Part shown: positions 8,569 to 16,398 of the stretch, one piece after another
How positions within the stretch are numbered: position 1 is the stretch's first letter
Layout of the letters: every line of letters starts with the position of its first letter
DNA from: Acetobacteraceae bacterium
GTDB lineage: Bacteria; Pseudomonadota; Alphaproteobacteria; Acetobacterales; Acetobacteraceae
Length of the DNA stretch: 50,780 nt
Assembly (NCBI GenBank): GCA_022842185.1
Contig: JALHQB010000035.1
Span: 1-50,780 of the forward strand
Direction of reading: 5' to 3'
Made by a program: the position numbers and the translations under genes
The notes under the pieces: model-generated
The model's input: only the letters and a program-made list of their open reading frames with translations
The model's database searches: none
What the model was told of the DNA's origin: nothing

Positions 8569-10172
8569 CGGCGCTGCTGCTCAGTGCCGCGCCTCTCATG
8601 CCCCTGCTGATGCTCGCGGCACTCGCGATGCCGGCGCTGCGCGCGCGCGTGCTGTCGCTGCTGTGGCTGGCGCCGCTCCCGGCGCTGGCCTGCGCGGTGC
8701 TGGCCGGGGATGGCGAACCTTTCATCGTGTATGACCGGGTGCGGCTGACGCTGGTGCTCGACCGGCCATCGGCGCTGCTGCTGGGCGCGGCCGCGCTGCT
8801 GTGGTGCGCGGCGTCGGTCTATGTGCGGGCCTATACGGACCGGGACGGGCTTCTGCGTTTCGCCGCCTGGTGGCTGGCGACGATGGCGGGCAGCATGGGC
8901 GTCTTCGTTGCCGGCGACTTGGTCGGCTTCTATTTCTTCTTCGCGATGGCGAGCCTGCCGGCCTGGGGCCTGGTCATCCACGACCGGACGCCGCGCGCCT
9001 GGGGCGCCGGCGCAACCTACCTGCTGCTGACGGTGTTCGGCGAAGCCGCGCTGCTCGCAGGCTTCGCGCTGCTGGCCGCCTTCACGCCGGGGGACAGCTT
9101 CGCCATCGCCGACGTGCTGCCGGCGCTGGCCACCGCGCCGCTGCGCGACCTGGCCATCGCGTTCCTGGTCATCGGCTTCGGGCTGAAGGCCGGTCTGGTG
9201 CCGCTGCATGTGTGGCTGCCGCTGGCGCATCCGGCCGCACCCATGCCGGCCTCCGCCGTGCTGAGCGGGGCCATCATCAAGGCCGGCATCATCGGCCTGA
9301 TCCGCTTCCTGCCGCTGGAGGTGACGCCGGCCAATTGGGGTGACGCGCTGACGGTGCTGGGCTTCGTCACCGCCTTCTGGGGCGTGACCATCGGCGTCAC
9401 CCAGCGGAACCCGAAGACGGTGCTGGCCTATTCATCGGTCAGCCAGATGGGCGTGGTGGTGGCGGCGATCGGCATGGGGCTGGCCCATGGCATCGGCACG
9501 ACGCCGGTCTCGGCCGCCTTCTACGCGACGCACCATGTGCTGGCGAAAGGGGCGCTGTTCCTCGCCGTCGGCGTCGCGGCGCTGGCGGGCGGGCCAGTGC
9601 GATGGCTGGTGCTTGGCCCGGCACTGGTGCTGGCGCTCGGCTTCGGCGGCATGCCCTTCACCGGCGGCTGGCTGGCGAAGGAAGCGGTGAAGGCGGAACT
9701 CGGCGAAGGCCTGGTCGGCACCCTCTCGGCGCTGTCGGCCGGGGGATCGACCCTGCTGATGCTGCACTTCACCCGGCGGCTCGCTGCCGCCGTTGCGGCG
9801 GACCCGGCGGCGCGGCCACCTGCCGGCATGCTGCTGCCCTGGCTGGGGATGGCCGCCGCGGCGCTGATCCTGCCCTGGGTTCTGTTTCCCGGCGTGTGGT
9901 CGGATGTCCTCACGCTGGCGGCGCTCACCAAGGCCGCCTGGCCGGTCATGATCGGCGCCCTGGTGCTGGCGCTGCTGGTCCGCTGGGGTGATCGGCTACC
10001 CGACGTGCCTGAGGGAGACATCATCCATCTTGCGCGCAGGATGATTCGTGCGGCGGGCCCGGTCGGCCGTGCGCTGGGACGGGTCGAGGAAGTGCTCCGC
10101 GCCTGGCCCGCCGCGGGCCTCGCACTGCTGGTGCTGACCTGCGCCCTTGGCATCGTTATGATGGCTTCATGA
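8565..10172 (+). CDS. Second NuoL/M/N-like antiporter subunit, TM5 glutamate replaced
   Basis: 535 aa, about 14 helices, same superfamily as the preceding gene but divergent from it. TM7 and TM8 lysines are kept (GFGLKAGLVPLHVWLP and GAIIKAGIIGL), as is THHVLAKGALFLAVG. At the TM5 position where family members have W/L-E, this protein reads FFFAMASLPAW, putting Ala127 in place of the conserved glutamate. It probably stands in for the missing NuoL-like half of MrpA, although it is shorter than MrpA and lacks that protein's C-terminal domains. The ATG at 8565 overlaps mrpD; the longer open frame upstream is a shadow. The C-terminus overlaps the AsmA gene by four bases. Confidence 0.88.
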   Translation: MTALLLSAAPLMPLLMLAALAMPALRARVLSLLWLAPLPALACAVLAGDGEPFIVYDRVRLTLVLDRPSALLLGAAALLWCAASVYVRAYTDRDGLLRFAAWWLATMAGSMGVFVAGDLVGFYFFFAMASLPAWGLVIHDRTPRAWGAGATYLLLTVFGEAALLAGFALLAAFTPGDSFAIADVLPALATAPLRDLAIAFLVIGFGLKAGLVPLHVWLPLAHPAAPMPASAVLSGAIIKAGIIGLIRFLPLEVTPANWGDALTVLGFVTAFWGVTIGVTQRNPKTVLAYSSVSQMGVVVAAIGMGLAHGIGTTPVSAAFYATHHVLAKGALFLAVGVAALAGGPVRWLVLGPALVLALGFGGMPFTGGWLAKEAVKAELGEGLVGTLSALSAGGSTLLMLHFTRRLAAAVAADPAARPPAGMLLPWLGMAAAALILPWVLFPGVWSDVLTLAALTKAAWPVMIGALVLALLVRWGDRLPDVPEGDIIHLARRMIRAAGPVGRALGRVEEVLRAWPAAGLALLVLTCALGIVMMAS

Positions 10173-12580
10173 AGCGCGCCATGCGCATTGCCGCGCTGGT
10201 CGTGATCGGCGTCGGCCTGGTCTGCGGTGCGGCGCTGGCGGCGCTGCACGTCGCTCTTTCGCGTGGTGATCTGCAGCCGCGCATCGATGCCGCGCTGGAA
10301 CACGCCACCGGGCGGGCCGTCACCCTGGGCGGCCTGTCGGTGCGCCTGGGCCTGCGGCCGCGCATCGCCGTCTCCGATGCGACCATCGCCAATGTCCCGG
10401 GCGGGTCGCAGCCGTATTTCGCCCGGATCGGGCGGCTGGATGTCACCCTGTCTCTCCTCCCGCTGCTGTCCGGGCAGGTCGAGATCGACAGCCTGCGCCT
10501 GGCCGATGCGGAGATCATCCTCGAACGCGATGCCCAGGGGCGCGGCAATTGGGTGTTCGGCGCGGGCGGCGAAACCTCGGCCGGTGGGCTGACCATCGGC
10601 GCGGTGGATATCGAATCATCCCGCATCCTGCTGCCCGGGGGACCGGTCCGCGCGCTGGAGGTGCTGTCGCTGAGCCTTGCGCGGGACGAGCCTGGAGACC
10701 CGCTGGAACTCGACGGGCGGATACGCATCGATGGGGAAACGCTCGCCGTCTCGGCGCGTCTCGGGCCGGAGGCCGATGGCGCGCTGCCGATGAACGCCAC
10801 GGTCCAGGGGACGGGCCTTCGCGTGGCGCTGCGCGGCGCCTGGCCGCGCGGGAGCGCCGCACCCGATTGGACGCTGGCGCTGGAGGCCGAGGCGGATCGC
10901 ACCGCGGTGCAGCGGCTGGCGACGCGATCGGGGGTCGCGGTCCCGGCGGTGTCGGATGTCAGCCTCAAGGCACGGATCGCGGCCGGGACGCCGATGCCGG
11001 CGGTGTCGGACGTCACGCTGCGCGTCGGCGCGACCGATCTCGGATCGATGCTGCCCGGCCTGCGTCTGGCGCATGGGGAATTGCGCGCGGCGTCCTTCGA
11101 TGGGCCGGTGACGGTCACCGCGCAGGGGCGCCGAGGCACCGCTGATCTGGCTGTGGCCGCGACCTTGCCCTCGCTGCGGCGCCTGTCCAGTTGGGCGGCG
11201 GAAGCGACGCTGCCTGTCGAGGCGGTGCTGACCTCCGGCCGCGCGCGCCTCGCGCTGTCAGGGCCGGTGCGGCGCGATTTCAACCTTGGCGCGGCGGTGT
11301 TCGATGCGCGGCTGACGACGCCGGATTTCGCGCTGGTCGGGCCGGTGCTTGGCGTGGCCTTGCCGCGGGTCAACGGCGTCACGGCCCATGCGCGGCTGGG
11401 CGGCCTGTTCACGCGCACTCTTCGGCTGGATGCGCTGACGGTCACGGCCGATGCGCTGGACATGACCGGCGACCTGACCATCGCCTTGGCGCCGCGCCTG
11501 ACCTTCGGCGGCCGGCTGGCGGCACGACGCATCGACCTCGATGCCCTGGGCGGCGGTGCGGCGCCGGCGCGGCGCGCGACGGCGCGGATGATCCCGGAGA
11601 TTGACCTGCCGATCGACACGCTGCGCGGCGCTGATGCGACCCTGCGGCTTTCGGCCGCGCAACTGGTTGCCGGTGGCGTGACGTGGCGGGACGCCAGCGG
11701 GACCCTGGCGCTCACCAATGGGCGCCTGGTGATCGACCCATTCCAGGTCACCTCGCCGGGCGGGCCGGTGGGCGGGCGCGCCGCGTTGGATGCGGCCCAG
11801 CAGCCCCCGCGCGCCGAACTGCGGCTGGACAGCCGGGGGCGAGGTCTCGATCTCGCTGCCCTGCGGCGCGCCTTCGGCGTGCCGGCGGGGTTCGAGGGCA
11901 GCGCGGAATTGGCGATCGACCTGCGCGGCCGCGGCGCGACGACACGGGTCCTGGCCGCCACGCTGTCGGGCGAAGCCGGTGTCGCGATGGTCGGCGGGCG
12001 CTTCAGTGGGGCGACGGCATTGCGCATCGGACCGGATCTGGCGCGCGTGCTGCTGCCGCGCGGCACGCCGGCGGAAGGGCTGGCGCTGCGGTGCCTCGCG
12101 CTGCGCCTGTCGGCCGAGGACGGGGTGGTGCACAGCCAGGTGCTGCTGATGGAAGGCGCCTTCGGCAGGATCGACGGCACGGTGGCGATCAATCTGCGCG
12201 ACGAGACGATCGCGGCGCGGCTGCTGCCGGATATTCGGCTGATGGGCCTGACCGTCCGCGCCCCGGTGACGATCGGCGGCACGCTGACCGACCAGCGCAT
12301 CGGCATGGAACCCGGCGCGGCGCTGGCGCGGGTGGTCGGGGACACCGTGGCGAACCGCCTGTGGCGCAGCAGCACGGTCGAATTCCTGCGTGACGCGACC
12401 GGCAGCACATCACCGGGGGGCGAATGCGGGCCTGCGCTGACGCTCGCAAGGCTCGGCCGCGCCGGACCAATGCCGGAAGCGGCCGCGGTGCCGATCCCGC
12501 TGGTGCCACGGGAAATCCAGGGCGCAGCGCAGGATGTGGTGCGCGGCATCGGCGGGCTGCTGGGCGGGCGGCGGCGCTGA
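10169..12580 (+). CDS. AsmA-family envelope protein
   Basis: 803 aa with one N-terminal membrane anchor (IAALVVIGVGLVCGAALAALHVAL) followed by a long periplasmic beta-rich region. The N-terminal AsmA domain is recognisable by LSRGDLQPRIDAALEHATGR and the GGLSVRLGLRPRIAVSDATIAN block. An AsmA_2-like part around residues 540-720 contains SGEAGVAMVGGRFSGATALRI and LSAEDGVVHSQVLLME. AsmA-like proteins are bridge-type proteins linked to phospholipid transfer and outer-membrane assembly. It is the last of ten overlapping genes. No TamB/AsmA partner is seen nearby. Function in this operon is unknown. Confidence 0.85.
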   Translation: MKRAMRIAALVVIGVGLVCGAALAALHVALSRGDLQPRIDAALEHATGRAVTLGGLSVRLGLRPRIAVSDATIANVPGGSQPYFARIGRLDVTLSLLPLLSGQVEIDSLRLADAEIILERDAQGRGNWVFGAGGETSAGGLTIGAVDIESSRILLPGGPVRALEVLSLSLARDEPGDPLELDGRIRIDGETLAVSARLGPEADGALPMNATVQGTGLRVALRGAWPRGSAAPDWTLALEAEADRTAVQRLATRSGVAVPAVSDVSLKARIAAGTPMPAVSDVTLRVGATDLGSMLPGLRLAHGELRAASFDGPVTVTAQGRRGTADLAVAATLPSLRRLSSWAAEATLPVEAVLTSGRARLALSGPVRRDFNLGAAVFDARLTTPDFALVGPVLGVALPRVNGVTAHARLGGLFTRTLRLDALTVTADALDMTGDLTIALAPRLTFGGRLAARRIDLDALGGGAAPARRATARMIPEIDLPIDTLRGADATLRLSAAQLVAGGVTWRDASGTLALTNGRLVIDPFQVTSPGGPVGGRAALDAAQQPPRAELRLDSRGRGLDLAALRRAFGVPAGFEGSAELAIDLRGRGATTRVLAATLSGEAGVAMVGGRFSGATALRIGPDLARVLLPRGTPAEGLALRCLALRLSAEDGVVHSQVLLMEGAFGRIDGTVAINLRDETIAARLLPDIRLMGLTVRAPVTIGGTLTDQRIGMEPGAALARVVGDTVANRLWRSSTVEFLRDATGSTSPGGECGPALTLARLGRAGPMPEAAAVPIPLVPREIQGAAQDVVRGIGGLLGGRRR

Positions 12581-12615
12581 CCATCATGCCGGCGGTCATG
12601 GCATGGTCCGCCGGA

Positions 12616-12641
12616 GCGCCTGGCGGATTCCAGCCAGGCGC
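12616..12641. repeat. Palindromic intergenic repeat, copy A
   Basis: Perfect 9-bp stem GCGCCTGGC/GCCAGGCGC around the 8-base loop GGATTCCA, followed by GATCTGCC. It lies between the stop of the plus-strand AsmA gene and the stop of the minus-strand lpxR-like gene. The geometry is shared with two other copies in this window whose stems differ by compensating changes. Confidence 0.8.
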
Positions 12642-12680
12642 GATCTGCCTTATCGCCCTTGTTTGAGCGAGCATCTTCAC

Positions 12681-12706
12681 GTCCCTGACCGATTCCAGTC
12701 AGGGAC
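12681..12706. repeat. Palindromic intergenic repeat, copy B
   Basis: Perfect 9-bp stem GTCCCTGAC/GTCAGGGAC with loop CGATTCCA, followed by GATCTGCC as in copy A, 65 bases away in the same orientation. Its upstream flank (GTTTGAGCGAGCATC) resembles the flank of the copy at 25733 (GTTTGCTCGAGCATC). It may also terminate the two converging transcripts, but it has no T-run on either side. Confidence 0.8.
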
Positions 12707-12714
12707 GATCTGCC

Positions 12715-13734
12715 CTAGAATTGCATCGACAGGCTGATCGAGCCGAACTGCGCCGATTCCCGCTGCGTCGTGAATTCGCGCGTGCGCGCGGCAAAGGACA
12801 CGGTCACGCGCCCGATCGGGGTGAACACCGCGAAGCCGCCGGTGGCCTCACCCACAAGGACCTCCTTCTCGACATGCCGGCTGTCGGCCCAGGTGTTGCC
12901 GTCGAGGAAAATGTCGTGCGCCACCGCGCGGGCGTCGAAGCCGGCGAACACATACCAGCCCCAGCGCCGCACCGGCTCATAGAAGGCGGACCCCGACACC
13001 GAAGGGCGCATGCGTGGCGGGCCGAAATCGGCCGCGAGGTCGTTGCCGAACCTCACCATCAGCCCGGCCGAGGCGTAGGTCTGCACATTGCCCAGGCTGG
13101 CCGTGATGCTGGGCACGAAGCCCACCGCGATGTCGTCCCACACCGGATCGCTGTTGAAGCGCCACTGGCGGGCCAGCACCAGGTTCACGCCCGGCTCGTC
13201 CTTCAACTGGTAATCCCAGCCATAGGCGCGATCGACACCCAGCAGGTCGTGGACGCCGTTCTGCGTCTGCTCGCCCAGCGCGCTTGGCCCGACGACGCCC
13301 AGTTGCAGCTCGATGCTGCCATAGGCGGTCGGCGTGGTGGAGGACAGGCTGATCGCGCCATACAGCCAGCCCGCATAGGGCCGGTCGGTCGGATCGGGGT
13401 TGCGCAGCGTGGTGTCGTCCGGGGTGAAGATGTTCTGGCCCGCGGCGAGGCCCCAGCGCAGCGCCCCGCCCGATGGCAGGACGATGCCCGGCCCCTCCGA
13501 CAGCCAGCTTGGCGGCACATACGGCGCGGAGCGCCAGGCGGCCTGGACGCCGCTGGTGTAGTAGCGATCGGTTCCCGCCAGCAGGTCGTTTTCATAGGTG
13601 AAGGTGAAGGTGCCGGATCGCGGCTCGGCGGCGGCTGGCATCTGCGCGAGGGCCGGTGTCGCCGACGCGATGGCCAGGGCCATGCCGGCCGCGGCCGTCA
13701 GGCGGCGGTTCCTGATGCTGTTCTGCGTGCGCAT
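12715..13734 (-). CDS. Lipid A 3'-O-deacylase-like outer-membrane protein (LpxR/DUF2219)
   Basis: 339 aa: signal peptide ending PALAQ, then an outer-membrane beta-barrel ending in aromatic Phe (SLSMQF). The LpxR signature FTYENDLLAGTDRYYTSG is present. Residues matching the LpxR active site are visible: Asn49, Asp50, Thr60 and His162 (in NGVHDLLG, followed by GWDYQL). TDRPYAGWLYG is also typical. LpxR removes the 3'-acyloxyacyl chain of lipid A, remodelling LPS. The ATG at 13734 has GAGGA nine bases upstream. It lies 41 bases after the asparaginase stop on the same strand, so it may be the last gene of that operon. Confidence 0.88.
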   Translation of the reverse strand: MRTQNSIRNRRLTAAAGMALAIASATPALAQMPAAAEPRSGTFTFTYENDLLAGTDRYYTSGVQAAWRSAPYVPPSWLSEGPGIVLPSGGALRWGLAAGQNIFTPDDTTLRNPDPTDRPYAGWLYGAISLSSTTPTAYGSIELQLGVVGPSALGEQTQNGVHDLLGVDRAYGWDYQLKDEPGVNLVLARQWRFNSDPVWDDIAVGFVPSITASLGNVQTYASAGLMVRFGNDLAADFGPPRMRPSVSGSAFYEPVRRWGWYVFAGFDARAVAHDIFLDGNTWADSRHVEKEVLVGEATGGFAVFTPIGRVTVSFAARTREFTTQRESAQFGSISLSMQF

Positions 13735-13775
13735 GGGGTCCGGTCCTCGATGATGCGGCCGCCTGCGGCGCCGGC

Positions 13776-14759
13776 TCACTGGTAGTGCGCGAAGGCGTGA
13801 AGGGTTGCATCGCGGCCGCCGCCGCCCCGCAGGGCGAGGCCCAGCAGCAGCCGCGCCTTCGGCCCCGAGAGCAGGCCGGCCGGGATGGCGCCGCGCCGGA
13901 TCAGGTCGATCTCCCCACCCGCATAGCCATAGGTATGCGCGAAGACCGGCCCGGTCGCGCAGCGCGAGGCCAGCACCACCGGCATCTGCGCGGCCAGGGC
14001 GCCGACCGCCTCGGCGGCATCGGCCGGCACATGGCCCGCACCCATGCCTTCGATGACCGCCCCGGCGTAGCCCAGCCCGGGCAGCGCGCCGAGCATCCGG
14101 CCATCATCGCCCATCGCCCAGCAGATCAGTGCAATGGGTGCCGGCGGGCCATCCTGCGCGTGCAGGCAGGCGTGGCGCGCCACGCGGGTGAAGAGGCGGA
14201 CGCGGTCCTCGGCGACGACGCCAAGCGGCCCCGCCATCGGCGAGGTGAAGGCCGAGGTGAGCGCCGTGTGTGATTTCTGCACGAAGCGCGCGGCGTGGAT
14301 TTCATCGCCCAGCACGGCCAGCGCGCCGAGTCCGCGCGCCGCTTCGCACGCCGCCACGCGCGCGGCGGCGAGCAGGTTCGCCGGCCCGTCGGCACCCGGT
14401 GCTGCCGCCCCGCGCATCGCGCCCGTCACCACCACAGGCTTGTCGCCAGCCACCAGCAGGTCGAGCAGGAAGGCCGATTCCTCGATCGTGTCGGTGCCCT
14501 GGATGACGACGGCGCCGTCGATTTCGCCGGCGAAGGCCGCCCCGATCCGCAGGGCGACATCCACCAGCTGTGCCGGCGTCAGCGAAGGGCTGGGCAGGCG
14601 GGCCGGGCTTTCGGCCTTGATGGCGGCAACCTTGGCGAGGTCGGGGACCGCAGCGACCAGTTCCGCCGCGCCGAGCTTCGGCGCGATCCCGCCCCCGTCG
14701 GACGGCACCATGGTGATGGTGCCGCCGAGCGAGAGGAAAAGAAGGCGCCGCTGCGTCAT
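13776..14759 (-). CDS. L-asparaginase family amidohydrolase
   Basis: 327 aa. Both threonine signatures of the asparaginase/glutaminase fold are intact: SLGGTIT with the nucleophile Thr14, and VVIQGTDTIEES with Thr89-Asp90. VVVTGAMRG and GDEIHAARFVQKSHT, the latter carrying the catalytic lysine, also fit. No signal peptide is seen, so it should be cytoplasmic. Reaction: L-asparagine to aspartate plus ammonia. The ATG at 14759 overlaps the MFS stop by four bases (ATGA); the frame upstream of it is the MFS gene read in another phase. Its glutaminase and transporter neighbours point to amide nitrogen use. Confidence 0.92.
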   Translation of the reverse strand: MTQRRLLFLSLGGTITMVPSDGGGIAPKLGAAELVAAVPDLAKVAAIKAESPARLPSPSLTPAQLVDVALRIGAAFAGEIDGAVVIQGTDTIEESAFLLDLLVAGDKPVVVTGAMRGAAAPGADGPANLLAAARVAACEAARGLGALAVLGDEIHAARFVQKSHTALTSAFTSPMAGPLGVVAEDRVRLFTRVARHACLHAQDGPPAPIALICWAMGDDGRMLGALPGLGYAGAVIEGMGAGHVPADAAEAVGALAAQMPVVLASRCATGPVFAHTYGYAGGEIDLIRRGAIPAGLLSGPKARLLLGLALRGGGGRDATLHAFAHYQ

Positions 14760-16375
14760 GTCCTGGCCTCCCGCGGGGTGATGCCGTCGGGGATCTCGCC
14801 GGGCCGGTAGCCGGGCAGGCGACTGGCGGGAATGATCGCCAGGGCGGCGAACAGCGCCATCAGCAGCAGCCCGATCTTCAGCGCCTGGAGCCGCGCCTCG
14901 GTATTCACGCGCACCGCTTCGAGCGATTCCGCAGGTCCCGCGCCGCTGGCTTCCATGATGGCGAGCAGCCGGTCGTTGCTGACGAAGTTGATGGCATCGA
15001 GGTTGATCTGCGTCAGCGCCGCCGGCGGCAGCAGCGGGTTGTCGGCCAGGCGCATCATGATGCCGCTGGACAGCAGCCCGACCAGCAGCGCGCCCGCCAC
15101 CGCGGTGCCGACACCGGCCGCGAGGTTCTGCGTGGTGCCGCGCAGCGACCCGACATCGCCCGCCAGTTCCTTCGGTGCCGCCGTGACCAGCACGTTGAAC
15201 AGCAGGGTGACCAGCGCGCCCTGGCCGATGCCGAAGGTGATCAGCCCCAGCATCACCGGCACCGCCGACCAATCATTGCGCACCACCCAGGCCAGCCACA
15301 GAAGGCCGACGGTGCACAGCGCGAAGCCGCATTGCGCGATGCGTCGCGGCGCCATCTTCGGATACAGTTTCACCACCAGCATGGCGGTGAAGAACACCGT
15401 CAGGTTGAAGGGCATCATGGCGATGGCGGTTTCGATCGGCGTGCGCCCCTGCACGATCTGGATGTACAGCGGCACCGAGAAGTTCAGCATCGCCTCCAGC
15501 CCGACCACCGTGAACAGCGCATAGACCGCCGCGCGTTCCTGGCCCGATGTGATGACCGACAAATCGAGCAGTGGCGTGCCGCCCTTCGCCGCCACGCGCC
15601 GGCACCAGGCGATGAAGCATTGCAGGATGATCGCGCCCGTCACGATCATCACCGGCGCGGGGGACAGGCCGAAGATGTCGAAGGGCGCGCCAGGGCGCGC
15701 GACACCCAGGCCCCAGCGGTTCAAATTGTTGAAGCCGAAGACGATCATGATGATCGCCGCCGCCGCCAGCACCACGCCGATGACGTCGATCTTGATCTCG
15801 GGGCGCGCTTCCTCCGGCTTCAGCTTGAAGGACAGCCAGAACACCACGGCCGCCGCCACCACCAGGATGCCGAAGACCGGCCGCCAGCCGATGAAGGTGC
15901 CGAGCATGCCGCCGATCAGGAAGGCGGCCACGCCGGCCGCCGCACGGGCGGACCCCAGCGCGCCCACCGCCGTGGCCTGCTGCGCGCCGCGATAATGATG
16001 CGCGATCAGCGCCACCAGCGCGGGCACGATCACCGCCGCGGCCAGGCCGGCCAGCAACTGCGCGGTCAGCATCACGGGCGCGGCCGGCGCCATCACCATC
16101 AGCACCTGGGCGATGGCGAACAGGCCGACCACCACGCGGAACACCTGCGTCGATCCGAAGCGTTGCACCAGCTTCGCGCCCAGCATCACGAAGCCGGCGA
16201 CCGACAGCGAATACATCACGATGCCGGTGGCGATGGTGGTCGGCGGCACGCCGAAGCTTTCCACCATGCCGGCCAGCGACACCGGCAGCGCCGCGACGTT
16301 GAAGGACATCAGCATCTGGCCGAGCGCGATGGCGATCATCGGCACCCAGGATTCCCGTGTCTCGGCGCTGGTCAT
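14756..16375 (-). CDS. MFS transporter, DHA2-like with about 14 helices
   Basis: 539 aa and about 14 predicted membrane segments. A motif-A-like loop (GAKLVQRFGSTQVFR) sits between TM2 and TM3, and a motif-C-like region (GSARAAAGVAAFLIGG) lies in TM5. DHA2-family proteins are usually drug or solute exporters, although membership does not fix substrate or direction. It lies between glutaminase and asparaginase genes, so an amino acid or amide substrate is plausible (inference). The ATG at 16375 is chosen over 16402 because a G-run and GAC sit at ideal spacing upstream. The start is 23 bases after the glsA stop. Confidence 0.88.
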   Translation of the reverse strand: MTSAETRESWVPMIAIALGQMLMSFNVAALPVSLAGMVESFGVPPTTIATGIVMYSLSVAGFVMLGAKLVQRFGSTQVFRVVVGLFAIAQVLMVMAPAAPVMLTAQLLAGLAAAVIVPALVALIAHHYRGAQQATAVGALGSARAAAGVAAFLIGGMLGTFIGWRPVFGILVVAAAVVFWLSFKLKPEEARPEIKIDVIGVVLAAAAIIMIVFGFNNLNRWGLGVARPGAPFDIFGLSPAPVMIVTGAIILQCFIAWCRRVAAKGGTPLLDLSVITSGQERAAVYALFTVVGLEAMLNFSVPLYIQIVQGRTPIETAIAMMPFNLTVFFTAMLVVKLYPKMAPRRIAQCGFALCTVGLLWLAWVVRNDWSAVPVMLGLITFGIGQGALVTLLFNVLVTAAPKELAGDVGSLRGTTQNLAAGVGTAVAGALLVGLLSSGIMMRLADNPLLPPAALTQINLDAINFVSNDRLLAIMEASGAGPAESLEAVRVNTEARLQALKIGLLLMALFAALAIIPASRLPGYRPGEIPDGITPREART

Positions 16376-16398
16376 GGTCGTGTCCCCCCTGTTCCGGT

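Noticed and set aside
10156..12549. 797-codon minus-strand frame opposite the AsmA gene
   Set aside because: Ser/Arg/Pro-rich with no domain; mirrors the AsmA gene, which has a membrane anchor and AsmA motifs.
14756..16375. Dedicated glutamate/GABA-type antiporter next to glutaminase (acid-resistance GadC analogue)
   Set aside because: The transporter is an MFS protein, not an APC-family antiporter, so the analogy is not supported by sequence.
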